Source: Crambe crambe
Taxonomy: Eukaryota; Porifera; Demospongiae; Poecilosclerida; Crambeidae
NCBI GenBank assembly: GCA_963924555.1
Contig: OZ004591.1
Location: 558,001-622,000, forward strand
Length of the DNA stretch: 64,000 nucleotides
Direction: 5' to 3'
Below are positions 1 to 14,300 of this stretch, one piece after another. The first letter of the stretch is position 1. Each line of letters begins with the position of its first letter. The notes below the pieces were generated by a model. The model saw only the letters and a list, made by a program, of their open reading frames with translations, was not told the DNA's origin and did no database searches. Both the position numbers and the translations under genes were made by a program.

Positions 1-1735
1 ACAGACGTGATATCGAATCAAATTTCCACAACACGATGAGGCAGACAGAGAAAGCTCGAGCAATGGAATTGGAAAAAATACGGAGACTCTGTAAGTCTAA
101 GAAGCAAGATATGCTCATGAGAAAATTTCTGTCCCTTTCCGACCATGCCAAGAAGTTGATTCCTCAAGATCCTGCCCATTACCATGACTTGATATCTAAA
201 ATCAGTTTGTTCAAGACAAAGATGATGGCTAGCGTGCAAGCATGTACGAGAAGAACCGTCAGTATCTTGAACTGCTATGTGGATGAGATGCAGACACTTA
301 TGAACTACACTGATCATTTCCTTGACTCTGTGCATGTGGTCTTTGTCACTTATTACGGTGATGATGAAGATGCTGATTCAGGGTCAGGGGTGGAGTCAAG
401 TGGCGAGATTACCCCTGGCCCCACTCCTGAAATTAAAGCAACTGAGAGTGAGACACCAACACCAAAGAGTGACAAGACAACCCCTGCACGTGAAATTACA
501 CTACCTCCTGGATTCTTTGGCGTTGGACCTGTGATCATCAATCCTAAGGAAGTTGACGAAAATGAGATGTCTAATACCGATCCCTCTCATGAAACCACCA
601 AGCCATTACCTCTTCCTGTTGATTCCAAGGTTGTTGACGACACCAAATCTTTGCCTCCTAAAGAAACCAGTGAGACCCAGTCATCACCCACCATCGTGCA
701 CCACACCATTGTACTGCCTTCTAGTTTTTTCTCAAAGCAAACGACCACTTCCACCAGCGGGAAGAAGCAAGGAAAACCCACTCCCCCCATGCTCACTACT
801 ATATCTACTTTCACCAGCCCTAAAGAGGCAGTAACTCCCACAAGTCAAGAAACAGTATCCACTTCCAGAAGCCAGTCAGATTCACTAAAAGAATCACCCA
901 CTTCTATAGATTCCAGCAGCAGCATAGAGGAGCTTGAAACGTCAGGTATGAATACTCTGTGGCATAGGATCTAAGATGATGTTTTATAGTGGAATCAAGT
1001 AGGTGTTGATGGTGGGTGGCAGGCCACCACTACATATGTTCTGTAGAGGAGTCCTCCCTCAGAAGTATCACTGTATCAGAACATTGTACTGAGGGGGGAG
1101 GAAGCCCTCTAGTTTGTTTTTTTATTAAGTGCTCGATAGGGGATACCATTTCTTTTATACCATGGCACACACCACATTATACAAATACTGAGCAATTAGC
1201 ACTCGTGAAGTGACTATTGATAGCACATTGATCTTCAATTTGCAGAGATTCCTTCATGGCTGGACAAGGACTTTGAAGAAGCAACAACTGAAACTGAGGT
1301 TCTCCCAAGTGATCCCACTGCATCACTAAATCAAGCACCAAAACCTCACAAAAAACCAGGTAAGGAATACTTTTTATTCTACAATACTAATTCTATTAAT
1401 GTGACGTGTTCTCTCTCCTTTTCTATACAGCTCCCCATTCCAACTCACATGCTATTGTAGAAAGTTTAGTTTTCGACGACGAAGAGCCAACCAGAGACAA
1501 AGAAAGCAGAGATCGACATGGACATTCACATTTGAAACGCTACATCTTTATCTCTCTGACACTTGGCATCATTATAACCATTCTAGCCATCATCATAGTG
1601 GTCACTTTCTCTGTCATAGCATATAGAAGGCGTGGCAGGACAGCTGCACCGATCATTTCAGAAAAAGAGATGCTCAATGTCATGAAAAAGACAGGATATG
1701 TCAATCCAACTTACAAGTATTATTCTCAGCACTGA
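1..1735 (+). CDS. Amyloid-precursor-protein-like membrane protein, 3' part (5' end outside window)
   Basis: Type I membrane protein of the APP/APLP kind; the reading frame is open to the left edge, so the N-terminus is missing. Three exons are visible: 1-945, 1246-1359 and 1431-1735, joined in phase 1 at GT-AG introns. The first about 115 residues are helical, charged and resemble the end of the APP E2 domain. A Ser/Thr/Pro-rich, acidic juxtamembrane stalk follows. A hydrophobic membrane segment (about 1540-1630) ends in a basic YRRRGR stop-transfer. The short cytoplasmic tail ends in GYVNPTYKYYSQH, very close to the vertebrate APP tail GYENPTYKFF, with the NPTY signal that binds PTB-domain adaptors and drives endocytosis. 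APP family proteins are cut by sheddases and then gamma-secretase; whether this one is cannot be seen. No Abeta-like sequence is evident. The tail and topology make the call good; the E2 match is weaker. Confidence 0.75.
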
Positions 1736-2347
1736 TATCAGCACCGATAACACTGATACTATCCATGTTCTGTTGGTCTGTTTTGTTGGTCTTTTCTGTT
1801 GTATCTTCACCCAATGAAATTTATATGCACCAAAGCTGATCTGATTTTTTTTTAACCCAGTTATCAATGGTAATTTTACGGTGAATAGAAATCTCACTTA
1901 TGAAGTATTGTTACTTTTCTATATTATGGCCAATTTTTGTCACCTGGCTTATAGCCAGTTGTATAATTATCTATTGTCATTATTGCTTTCTTTTCTCTTT
2001 TTTGAAAATTTAAATTGATTAACGTATGCTTTGAGCCGGTAACTACACCCATTATCCACTTGAGTTGAAAGGTTGCTAATAATCATTCCTAGACCAACAC
2101 CATAATATCCAAGGTGACCAGAAAAAAATATGAATGTAGCCAGCATTGTATGAATCAAAGGGAGGACTTATTATACCTGCTTTATATAGCACTTAAGAAA
2201 AGAACTGTATTTCTGTACTGGGCATTTAATTAGCATTCAATTAGTGGACTTTGACCTCTAATTGTCTTACCACTGTCTTAATATAATTTTGGGAGTTATA
2301 ATGTACAGCATGATTATAAATACTGTACTCATGTTTTATATACAGTA
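1736..2347. other. Convergent 3' spacer between the APP-like gene and DYNC2H1
   Basis: No coding signal is seen. The stretch is AT-rich and lies between two converging stop codons, so it must contain both 3' UTRs and polyadenylation regions. Small open frames here are not supported by codon pattern or similarity. Confidence 0.5.
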
Positions 2348-5300
2348 CTAAGAATATACAGTTTTGAGGAATAGGGCAGCCCCAGACTGGATCCATTGGA
2401 CAGTGCTGGTCCCTGCAACTACAGGCACTTCAAGACAAGTCACCAGTTTGTCCCGGTCTGAGTTGTAATACAATGGTAGCGACACGCAGTTGGCACTATC
2501 ATAGGGAGGCGGAGTCTCCTTAGTCACCCAGGCAACCACACAGGGTGGAACGGCAGACACCGAGGGTGACTCTCGCCGGTTCTCCATCAACTGATTCCCA
2601 TCAAAAGAGCAACCTTCCAATAGCAAACCAGTGACCTGTACATAAGGAGGCAGAGTATAATACGAAGAATTGATCGCCATTGCTTGCCTTGACTGAGAGC
2701 TGAGCTCCTTGGACTCCAGAAGATTTCCAAGTAGCCGCAAACTTCAGGTTATCCATGCTACATTTGAGCAGTCTACATGCAATAAACAAGTCATGATTAA
2801 ATTTTGAGTAGTAGATGCATACATGTCCCCTTACCTTGCTGTTTGCTGTCGAAGAGCATTAAGGAAAGTGTCAGGATGGAAAAGTTCAGAGAGATCCAGA
2901 GCTTCATTTTGAAGGAGAGTGTTGGCTTTTCCCTTTTCTTCCCAGACCCCCAGAGCCAAGGATTTTGCCACAAGCGAGCGCAGATATGATATCGGATCAT
3001 CTGGCCCTGCCCACATTTTGTACCAGCTCTGTGGGACCTGTATGATGATTCATCAGATTTGCAAATAATTATTGAAAAGTAACTTATTTTTTAGACAGCA
3101 CATCAAAACCTGCTGTGGGCCAGGAACAATATATTATAGGCCTTGATAGGGAGGGAGTGGACTCTCTAGGGAGATCAAATGATTGGGATAGGTCCTGTTG
3201 GCAGACATGGCAGAGTGGGAGGTATAGCCTCACATTAAAGTCATTGAAGTGGATAAAGAATTATAATAGTTGGCAGACCTCTTGCTTGAGGAGAGAACTG
3301 GCCATTTTCTGGACACTTGGGGAAAGGAGAGCATTGCCTCTGATGACTTTATTGAGCTCAGCCAAACTGGCATGTACAGTCTGGACCAAGTGCACTGCAT
3401 TGTAGTGTTCCAAGGAGACAAACTCCACCACAGGAGAGTCTGCATGATCCAGAGGCATGGACAAACGTCTGCTAATCAACTCTGATCCCTATAATAATTA
3501 ATTTCCTTTAAAAAAATTTTCTAAGTAGCAGGAATTTTCTAAAATTGAACTTAAAAATTTTTCCACATGATATATATACCTGGTTGAGTTTCTTCCAAAG
3601 AGATAAAATAGGACTGAGTTCTGCAGACCAGATGGCTCTGTCAAACTGATCCCCACTGGTCTCACTACGCATCAAGACTTTCAGTTGTGAGATGACCTGA
3701 CTACTGATCGTCCGTTGACTAGACCGGTCAATATTGGCTGGCAGGCCGAAGAAAGAGGGTTTATCTTTTTCAGGAAGATTAGCTATGACTGAAATGTAGT
3801 CCTGAAATTAAGTATAATTATGTTGCCACGATTTAAAAATTGAAAAATTGAGTTATCAGTTCACCTTTAGAATTCTAATTTTGTGCATGCGTATCTTATA
3901 AGAGTGAACTCACCTGATAACGGACAGAGACGGGAATATTTCCAAAAGGTAGTGTCTTCTTTCCCCCAGGTTGCATAGAAGAAGACTCTCCGGTGATGAT
4001 GGAATTGTTATATATCTGCCTCAGGTAAGAAATAAGGACACGCATGTCAAAGTTGTTGTCCACTCGGCCTCCATAAATGGCATTTTCCATCAGCCCATGC
4101 ATGAAGTCCCATTGTGGGGGAGCTATAAGATAAGATATTCAACATTGAAAACATGTTAAATATTTTTTTAAAAACCCCTTGATTTACCTGAGCCTTGGAA
4201 GAGCCTATCAATAATGTTAGCTCCAGCCCTCAGATCAGAGAGAGAAAACTCATAAAATTTCGACCAGCCCTGTGGGATATAGCACCTTCGTTCTTGCACC
4301 ACAGCATGGAACCAAGCCAGAGCAAACAAAGCTTGAGAACGAATGATCGAGTCATCCTTGGCGATATAGTCAGCACTCCAGGAGTCGTAAGTCCTCTCCA
4401 GGTTCTTTTTAATGCCAGGAGGTGCCTCGTATGCTACTTTGAGGGTAGACTGAAGGAGTACTGATGGGAACTTGGGATGGCTCTCGGTGGTCAACCACAG
4501 ACGGAAATTCTCATGAGGCACAAGGGAATTGATCAATTTCTCAAGTGTTGGGAGCCATGGGGTAACCAAATGTAAGTTTTTCAAGCAGAGCCAATCTCCA
4601 TTCATGGTACATTTCTTTAAGGTCTGGATAGCAATGTCAGCCTGTCCTTGACCCATAGCCACTTGGTGGTAGTGCTCTTTCCCTACCACTTGTTCAGCAA
4701 GATCTTGTATCTCCTGGGATGGATCTGCCCCTGGGGAAATGATGACTAATATAGCCTCTGTGGAAAGAGAGTCAGTAGAATAGAGCCGCTTGAAGTTGAG
4801 TGTGGCAGGAGAGAGTTCTTTCAAGCCCAAAGCTCTAGTAGCAAATTGAGTCATAACTGTCTCTAAGCGATCGGGTCGCAGTGCCTGAATAACCAGAACC
4901 TGCTGAAAATGGCTGAGTACTTTGAGAATATCAGGTGGAATATCCTTTTCACATTGTGAACTATTGGAGAACTGAAGCCAGAGGTTCGCATTGGACAGAT
5001 TCAGGCTGTCGTACAGAGCTGGAAGATTGGATTGGAGTGCCAGGACTGCCGTGATTCTATCAGTATTCACCCAGGATGGGACTTTGCCCACTGTGGATTC
5101 TTTTCGTATACTGGACTGGCCAACTAGCTGCCCAGTAAACAGAGCCCACTCGTTTTCCTGGAAGAGTTTAGGTTGCATACCGTAGACCAAGTGGAGAGCG
5201 AACATGAGACGATTGGCTTTGAACAAAGATCGACAAATGTACTCATAGACTAGAGAAAGAAGAGTTGTAGTGAGTGCACGAATACGGAGCTCAGTGCTCC

Positions 5301-8300
5301 CAGTATCTTTTGGATTCTTCAGTGCCCTCTGGAAGAGCCTCAGAAAAGATGCAAGTGAGAACTGGTACATGTTATTCAACTTGGAGAGATCGCTGATCAC
5401 AAAGAAAAGATCACTGCCATAGGAAGCTAGAGGTAAGTAGCTGTTGCGTTCTTTGTCAAGCGATGTTTGCAGCTGCTGAGATTCTGATAGAGATTCTGAA
5501 ATAGTCAAGCTCTTTGTCTTTGTGAGGTTAAGGGATTCCAAAAGCACCTTGTTTTCCAAAATGTTCCCTTCAGCTGTAGCCAGTTCTTGCAGTAAGGAGT
5601 CCTCAAGCTCAGTCAGCTGCACCCTCAAATCTTCCTCGGTCTTCAGCAACTCAGATTTCCTTTCCTCTAATTCAGGTTTCTCATGTTGTATAGTGGCAGC
5701 TAGGAGCTGTGCTGCTAATCCAGCTCTGGTTGTAGTGAAATTCACTTTGGTGATGAGGCTGGATCCGTCTGGAGGTATCTCAGGGTTCGGATTGCGAGTG
5801 ATAATAAATAACTTGAAACTCTCATTGTAATCGATTGTCTTATCTCCAAGCTGTACCACGTAGCGAGGGCCTTGACTGATAAGGTCTTTCCGCAGTAGTG
5901 GATAAATCAAGGGCTCCACTCCGTCGACTTCCTGGATGACCAAGGTCTTACCAAATCGGACAGCCAACTCAAGAGCTGTGGTGAAATTGGAGTCTTGTTG
6001 GTTGATGACTTCCAAACGAGACTCCTTCAGGTGGGCTTTGAGCCATTCTGAAGCTCTTTGAGAGGGATCGATGAGGAAAGGACACTGCTGACTTTGCAAT
6101 ATCACCATGGCATTCTCCATACTTAAATCATCAGATGGAAGACCCTCAGCTTTCCACCCCAGCTGCTCACTCTCTGTACTAAGAAATCTCCTCATTTCGA
6201 ACTTCTCTAATCCCATTTTCTTCATCCAATCATTTAGCATCTTCCTTCGCCGATCTTCAGGAGCTCGGCTCAGATAAGTTATGAAGCCAGCTGCCAAGAG
6301 GGCTTTTTTCGGAAGCTGCTTCAATTCTTCAGTCAATTCCCCGACTTGACCTGACCATCGTTTGTGCTCCCCTTCAAGCTTACCCACTAGATTCTGAGCA
6401 GCAGCTATGATTTCTTCCTCCTTTTCAACATCAATCTTCAGTTTAGCAGCTTCAGTTGTGAGGACTTCAAATTTATCTCTCATCTCTTTCACCTTTACAT
6501 CTAATTGCTGTAGAACCACTCCAAGATCAGCTAGCTTAGCCTCTGATTTACTCAAGTTTTGCTTCAGAGCATCTTGTTCCCTTTCAAGAGGTCCAATTTT
6601 CTCCAGTACATAAGAAAATTTTATATTGGCCTTCACCCAAGCAGCCAGTGGGGCTGCAGCAACACTAGCCCTCTTAGCAGTTGCTGGTTCAAATGAATTT
6701 TTATTCCTCTCCAGTAACTTTTGAACACTTTCTCTGATCTCACCAGTGATACGACGTGCATCAAAGTCCCGAATCTCTTCTTTGACTCCCCTCTGAGCCA
6801 AAAAACTTCTCATGCTTCCCCAGGAGGTATCAAAGACACCCATGGTTCGAAGAACGCCTTCAAGAATGTCCCGAATCACATCAGGAGGAGCTCGCAAGGC
6901 ACGAATCTCAGAAAGCGTCTCCGGTTTAATATTACCAACAGCTTGCTTGGACTCTCTTATCAGTGGCTCAATCTCAGAAAGTTCAATATCAATCGCTTTC
7001 TTCCTCTTCTCTAGTTTTTTCCTCTCTTCTGACTGCTGTTGCTTCAGAACTTCCATTTCGTTCTTCTGTTCAGTGGCTGTCTGCATACTAACAGTAATCT
7101 CCTGCAAAGCTGCATCAGCCTCTGCCTGTTTATCAGCCAACTTGGCTTGTTGTTTGGCAGCTTTCCTCTTGAGCTTATCTACAAGAGCTGTAGCTTCATT
7201 CAGTTTGGAGACACCCGCCTGGAGATGTTTCTGCCTCTTTTTAATTTTTTCTTTTCTTGCCTCATACACCGATTTATAAGTCTTAAGGAAAGCAATATAC
7301 CTCCGAGGAACTGCACCTCCTATCTTATTACATGAATTATGGACATAATAGAAGAATTGACTCAAGTCCTCCTCGTCCTTATGAGTGTCTTCCTCATTCT
7401 CATGTTTTTTCTTCTTCTTCTTGAGAAATCTAGCAGCTCCTGTTAAGGATCCTTCTAGAAACATCTGGGGTACTTTGAGCATACTCTGTTTGGACCAGCT
7501 CTCCATGGACTGGAAGGAACAAACAGTGTAAAAAGCAGGGTTGGCTTCACAATATGCCGTGAAGCTTTCTGCTGTCGAATCCATGATCAGAACAACATGG
7601 AGTCTGCTTTTTACACAGTTGGAGAAATAAGAGAACAGTGTGCCTCTGAATCCATCTTGTGACATTTGGTCTCTAATAGGAGCTAGCATTGGCTCAAGCT
7701 CTTCAGGAGTGAACAATCCAGGGACCTCCCCTGCACTTAACAAGCTGTTAATGAGTTCCAGAAATGCAGGATTGACTATCTGGTGATCCTCTATGAGTAG
7801 AACCATTTCTTTCCCTTCGACTCCAACCTGCTGCATGACTGATTTCAGGTCATTCTTGAATTGCTTGAGTCCATAACCACGTGAAATGTGAGGAGTGAAG
7901 ACATCCATCTGGTGGAGGTGGGCCACCAAAGAGAGAGCAGTCCTACGTCCAACCCCACTCCGCCCACTCAGCAACAAGGATCCCCTTGGGGTTGTGAGAA
8001 CACGGTCGATACGAGCCATGTGGTCCAATACCTCATGGAAGAGAAGCACCTCTAAATCAATATATTCACGACCTACACATATATACAATGAAACAAGAAA
8101 ATGAAAGGATATCAATAGGAGATCCAAAGTAGTCAGACACTCAAATTGGTCAACCATTTCCTTCAAATTCAGTATTTTATATTAGAGTTATTGATTAGCA
8201 TAGGACCTACCGTACGCCACTACTTCTTTAGCCACCACTTCATAAAGATCGGCATGTGATAATTGTCCAAGTGGATAACCAAATTGTGCAGCAATATCCT

Positions 8301-11300
8301 TTCCCCCACGACCAAGCCCCCAGGTCACATACATGGCCTTATCTTCTTTCTCCGAGTTCAACACCACAGTGGTAGTTGACCAATCAGATGAGATAACAGA
8401 ACTGAGGATGGAGTCAAACTTGTCTCTCGCTTTACTACCGACAAGTCTATCTCTGAACAGCCTGCACGCTTCATAGGCCCATATCTCTAACAGGGCCTGA
8501 GCGGAATCGGAGTTGGCTGCTCCCCCTGAGCCTAGTTGGTATCGCATCAGGCCCAGAACCCAAAGGGTCAGGTGACGTGGCGTGAACACATAGTGAGAAT
8601 GGTCATCCACAGTGAAGTTCTTACGGACCTGATGAGGAATTATGGCAAGACTATAATATTAATTGGTCCATAAATGAATTTTTCCAACAGTCTGTTTAGC
8701 CTATAAATTATAGTTGCTTTGAAGTATGTACCTCTTCATATACTTGGACCATGGAGCCAGCCAGTTTGTGAATCTTAGCAGTGGATCCCCACACTGGGTG
8801 GGAGGAGAGAGAGTGATGAAGCACAGGGGTAAGGTAAGTCCCATATATAGTTTGCAACTGATCATTATCAGGATACCTATAATCATAAGCCACATCATGA
8901 ACAATTCCGATACTCACCCATGTAACATATCAATAGTACTCACCCTATGTAACATATCCTCACAATGGAAGTCAATCTTGTTGAGAGAGTATGCCTGCCC
9001 AGTGTGTTTCCTGGGTTCATGGACGCAACAATCTGAATCCCTTCCAGTCCCACCCACTCAAGATTATTATCGTAGAAACCATTGTAAGTGATTACCTATA
9101 ATTTTAATTAGAATAATCAATGAAGGATTGTAAACCAGTGGTTTGTTGTTATTTTTGTTTGTAAAGCAGTGGTTTGTTGTTGTTTTTGTTTGTTTTAGGA
9201 ATGAACACAAAATCGCACCCTATAAAAATTACTTTAAAAATAAACTCACTTGCTGCAAAAATGCTATGAGTTGACTAGTTCCCCACTTGTCTGGTTTTGG
9301 AAGGTTAAGATCTTTGAGGTACACAATGAGCTTTTCCGAGTCTCGTGGACGATACACCTTTCCCGTGTTGGTGGATATGACCATACAGACTTGAGATAAC
9401 TTCTGGATGACATGTGCACCTGATGTTTGAGCACTGCAGTGGATGATGGCCACTTGGGACGAACGTTGCTGCTCAAAACTGTAGCGTAGAAGGAGCTCTT
9501 TGCCACAGCCTTCGAGACCAACTACTATGAAGGACTGTTTGTTGAAACTGCTCAGCCATGGCTTGAACATATCCAAGCTGCGTTGGACGTCTGGCGTAAG
9601 CACAACAGGTAAGGAATTCCCTCCTTGGGAAGTTGCCAGTGAAGAAACAGCAAGATTTTCTGGCACCTTTGAAATCATAATGATAACACCTTTGAGTCTT
9701 GCCCCCAAAATGTTAACTTACTTGGAGCTGGTATGTTTGAAGTCTTCCTGCTTTTTTGTTGTAGTAGGTGTTAAGGGGATGCTGAGGATCAGGATGCATT
9801 TCCTGGGCCCAGTTGAAAATTTCGTGAGCAAACTTCTCCCTCGTCTCTAATTTTAGGTTGCCTCCTAAGCCTCGACTCAAAGCACAGATAAACTCAGCCT
9901 TACACGATGCACCCACAAGGTGTGAGAGTCCATTCATGGCCACACCTACTAGAGTGGTGTCGATAACATAATCTGGATCCTTGGTTACCCATTGGAGGGC
10001 ACGATAGAAGTAGTCATCTAGCCAACCCTCCAGATTGGAGCTAAGGTGTTCGTACTCCTTAGGCAGGGATTTGAGCCAGGCCATCACCAAGGCTTTGATA
10101 TCAGTGTCTTCATCACTGCAAGAGTGGAAAAAAGGCAGCTGGTAAGATGCTACACTGTCATATTATAACCATCACTTCTGTAATGTTTGGAACATAGGTT
10201 ATTCATTTACCTGAGGAAGATCATTCCCATTCTAGATATAGTAGCAGGGGAAGCACAGGAGAGGTCATGTGATTCAAAGAGGAAATTGACATTGGGTCCA
10301 AACTGGATTCTCTCCCCAGAGGGCATGGTGAGGAGTCTGTTGTCATCAAGGACAGAGTTGAGGGACTCAATCCACTCTGGGTCGATGTCTCCATCGCACA
10401 CAATCCAAGACTGGATCTCTGTAGGTTCTTTAACCACTTGCCGGGCACTGGAGGTTAAAACTCCATCTGTCCACTCACGAGTGTCCACATCTATCTGGCC
10501 AAGAAGCTAAGCAAAAGCATAGGTCCTGATAATATAGGAGCGTCTACCCCTTTTAATACTCTAGTATGCTGTGGTGCTCTACCTGTGTGCGGGGCATGGC
10601 TTTAGGGTTCATGGTGTAGTCCTTGACCACCTGGCCACTCTTGTTCAGGGCAGCCTTGAGGATTCGCCACACAATGCTCTTTCCAGAGCCAGACGGACCC
10701 ACTACCACCACGCCCATACGCTGCTTCAGTTGCTCATGCAGCTCCAGAGCTTTGCGAATCTAATATAATAATAACAACAACAACAACCAACCAACCAAAC
10801 AAATAAACAAACAATAACAACAACAACTTCCCCATGAAGTACCTACAACAACAACAACTTCCCCATGGATGAAGTACCTACCTGAGACTCAATGACCATT
10901 AAGTTGAGGTCCTTGCATACTTCTCTAAGGGCTTCTTCCAATCCTGCGTGCACCACTTCCTCAATTTGGACTCCAGCAAAGACATCTCTGACGAGGCTGT
11001 CAAACCGTTTGCTATCAGCAAAGGTGAGCTTGGAGAGAGTGTTGAGCCTGAGTGCTTGCACAACAAGCTTATATTCAACAGCAACATCGACTACATTCAA
11101 AAAAAAATTAATGGTACCTGGATACATCAAAGGAAGAATAATTTTTACTTACTTTTTGCATTTTTGTTTTCCTTTGCAATAGTGGCTTTCTCTTTTGCCA
11201 AAAAATCTCCACATCCTTTCAGGACCGTTTTCAGGGCTCTTAACCCCCAGTCGTAGTGTTGCTGAGAGGAGAGTAACTCCCTATAATTATGTACCACAAT

Positions 11301-14300
11301 TATTATAAAGTATTGATTTGTGGGAAAATTGAGCTATGATGACTCACTGTGATAAATTAAAAACAGCAACCAATTTCCTGCCAATCACTTTAGCATTCTT
11401 GAATCCCTCAGAAAAGAGGATAACCTCTGCAATTTGATCATTATCGGGGCGTGACATGGCCACTGGACGGAATAGCTGCTTGAGGTTATCAGGAAGTTTC
11501 TGTCTACCACCATAACCCTTGCCAGCAGGGTTCATGGTGATGAAAATACCCGAATTAGGGTCTATCTTTATCTCATGTTCCAAGAGATCACAGGTAGGAG
11601 CTTTATTCTTGATAGCCGCTTGAATAACTTGAATCTGCATGGACACTGCTGATAACACAGCTTCTTCCAAGCGGTTAAACTCATCGAAGCATCCCCATGC
11701 CCCACATTTGACCAGTCCGATAAAAATACGTCCCATGGACTTGACATCTATTCCCTGTTCATAAAAATAATGTTACAATCTCTGACCATCCTCGATACTA
11801 AACCACACACCTCATCACAGTTAAAAACCAAAACTTGTCTGCCAAAAAGTCCTCCCAAGGCCTTAACAGACTCTGTTTTTCCAGTACCTGCTGGACCATA
11901 CGGGTTGCCTCCGAGACCCATTAACATCCCCTGGGTCATAGTCAGGTAGCACTTGTCAGTGAGAGGGGTGTGGACAAGCTTGGGGGCGTTTCCCTGGTAC
12001 TCGTAAGTATAGTTGAATTCAGCATCCACCATTTTGAGTTGACAAATACCTACAGGAAATGTTCAATTTAAATTGGCACAGATATGTGTGAATAAATATA
12101 AAAAACACAGAAATTTCCCCCATCAAAATTTTTTTATACAGTTAATGTACCATTCACTAAGTAACACCGTAGTTGTTTCTGCCAGAGCCAATGATCAATA
12201 GTTTTTATAGATTTATGAATCAGCATCTGCACTACATCAATGGAATGGATCGTTTCCAATATCAAGGCCTTCAATTTTAGTTCCAAAACATGTGCTACAG
12301 GATCTCTCGAGCCTCCAGATGATGGCTGTATGAAAACCAAATACTTCATTATATACAGTGGAGCTCTATTAGAGGATTTTAGGGCTGATCCATTAAAAGA
12401 TTATTATACAGTGGAGCTCCTCGATCTATATTATTTCATGACTTTAGGGCTGCTCTATTAAAGGGTCCTCCTCTTTACCTCTATGTCTGCATTAGTATAG
12501 CTATCAAGTCCAGTTTCGAGTTCAATCAACAGTTCAGTGAGTCTGGATTTCTTGATGGCTTCCTCACACCTCTCTGTGAAAAGTATCTGCTCGGCTAAAC
12601 AAAGGATCTGAGAGGGGAATTGGACAGGGTTGATACTCCCTGTCTTACCACGTCCTTGTTTTACACACTCCACCAATAGCTCCTGTAAAGTGTGCTTCAT
12701 CTCATCAGAGAGCTTGCCCAGCCACACCTACAGTAATAATTCTTGATTAGCTAAGGGTTCACCTCTAATAATGGGCCATACGCTGAAATATAAGTATCAT
12801 CATTACCTCTACTTCAGGAGAGATTGGGACAGGTTTCTTGAGAGGTACCACTTCTCCCTCTAGTGACTTCATGGCTATGATCACACTGTTGTCCTGACCA
12901 AACTCCACCGAGTGAATGCCAGCAAAGAGCTTCTTCAGGTGTGATTGGATCACTGTAGGATTGGTGGCCTGTCCAAGAATCTCCAATAGGTCATCGTCTC
13001 CAATAAAGTAGAACCGTGGAAATATTGATCGCTTTTCCTGTAATAAGATTATTAATTGAAACAGCAGGTAAAAATCCACATACCAATGCTCACACATACC
13101 TCTAAAAACTCATTGAGTGCCTTTTGACACCTTCCTAGCTGATCCAGTATAGTGATCAAGTTTTGCTTGATTCCAGACTGATTGAGCATAGAGACGACTC
13201 GATCATCCCTTGCCACATACTCCATAATGGACCTGAAATCTGAATCCACACGTCTGAAACGAGCCTGTTCTTTAGGTAAAGCCCCACGTCCGAAGATGGG
13301 TTCCAGGTACACCCAACGGCGTTGAATCTGATTCAAATTGTGCAGGCACTCGTCTAGATCAGCCAGACGTGTCTCCCAGAGAGTTGCCTTGTCAGCAAAA
13401 CCACCAAAGTATGGTGAGTCTTTGAGGGACTGAAGAAGACATTGGTTGTCTCCTACAGAGTTCATCAAATCTTTCCAGTCTTTAATGATCTTGAGTTCTT
13501 TATTGGCCGAATCATGATAGCTAGTGAGGGAGAATGTGGTACTAGCTCCCCACACTTCTAATTCCTTCAGGGCCTCTCGGATAGAAACCTCCCCCTGGGC
13601 TCGGCTGTATAACTCCTTAATAGCATCGTTGTTTTTTATGATGCCTTCAGAAACGCTTAATAAGTCTCCAAATGTGAGTTTTTCCAATGTGGTTCCCTTA
13701 GGCAGACCCACCATGCGAAATAGCTTATGCCAGTGATCAGAGGAAAGTACGTCACCACGAACGTACCTCAATGTGGGGATTAAATCCTGGAAATTAAGAA
13801 TTAGGTATAGTCAGTGGGTCAGTAGGGCAATTGGGCTCTAATCTTACATGATATTTATCCACATCTTGTTGCAGTTTAATAGTTATAGAGTTAGTCTCCA
13901 CTTCTTTGTCTCCTTTCAGTTTGGTAGCCCAATTGAAGAGAAATTCCTCAAATTTCCCAGTCTTACTCCTAAATTATTGATATGCAGGTTAATCATCCTT
14001 GCATGTGACTATACTCTAGCAAGCTATGGATGCAGACCCATGAAGGATATTGGACATGCTCATGTAAAGCTTAAAATTGTTCCAAATAATGACCATCATA
14101 AGAGGAAAAAAGTTGATGACAAAAATACAATGGGCAGACAGACAAAAAGTAGACAATGATAAAAGACAGACCAGATGAATGAACAAAGTATGTGACTGAG
14201 AGTCTTAGTATTCTTGGCTTTGTGAAGATTTTTTGCCTCCACTGCCACTTTTCTTTGGCAGAAGAACAGCTTGGATATTTGGTAGCACACCACCCTGAGC

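Noticed and set aside
4195-7335. Several plus-strand open frames of 60-155 codons opposite DYNC2H1
   Set aside because: They are antisense shadows of the conserved dynein coding strand, with no similarity of their own.
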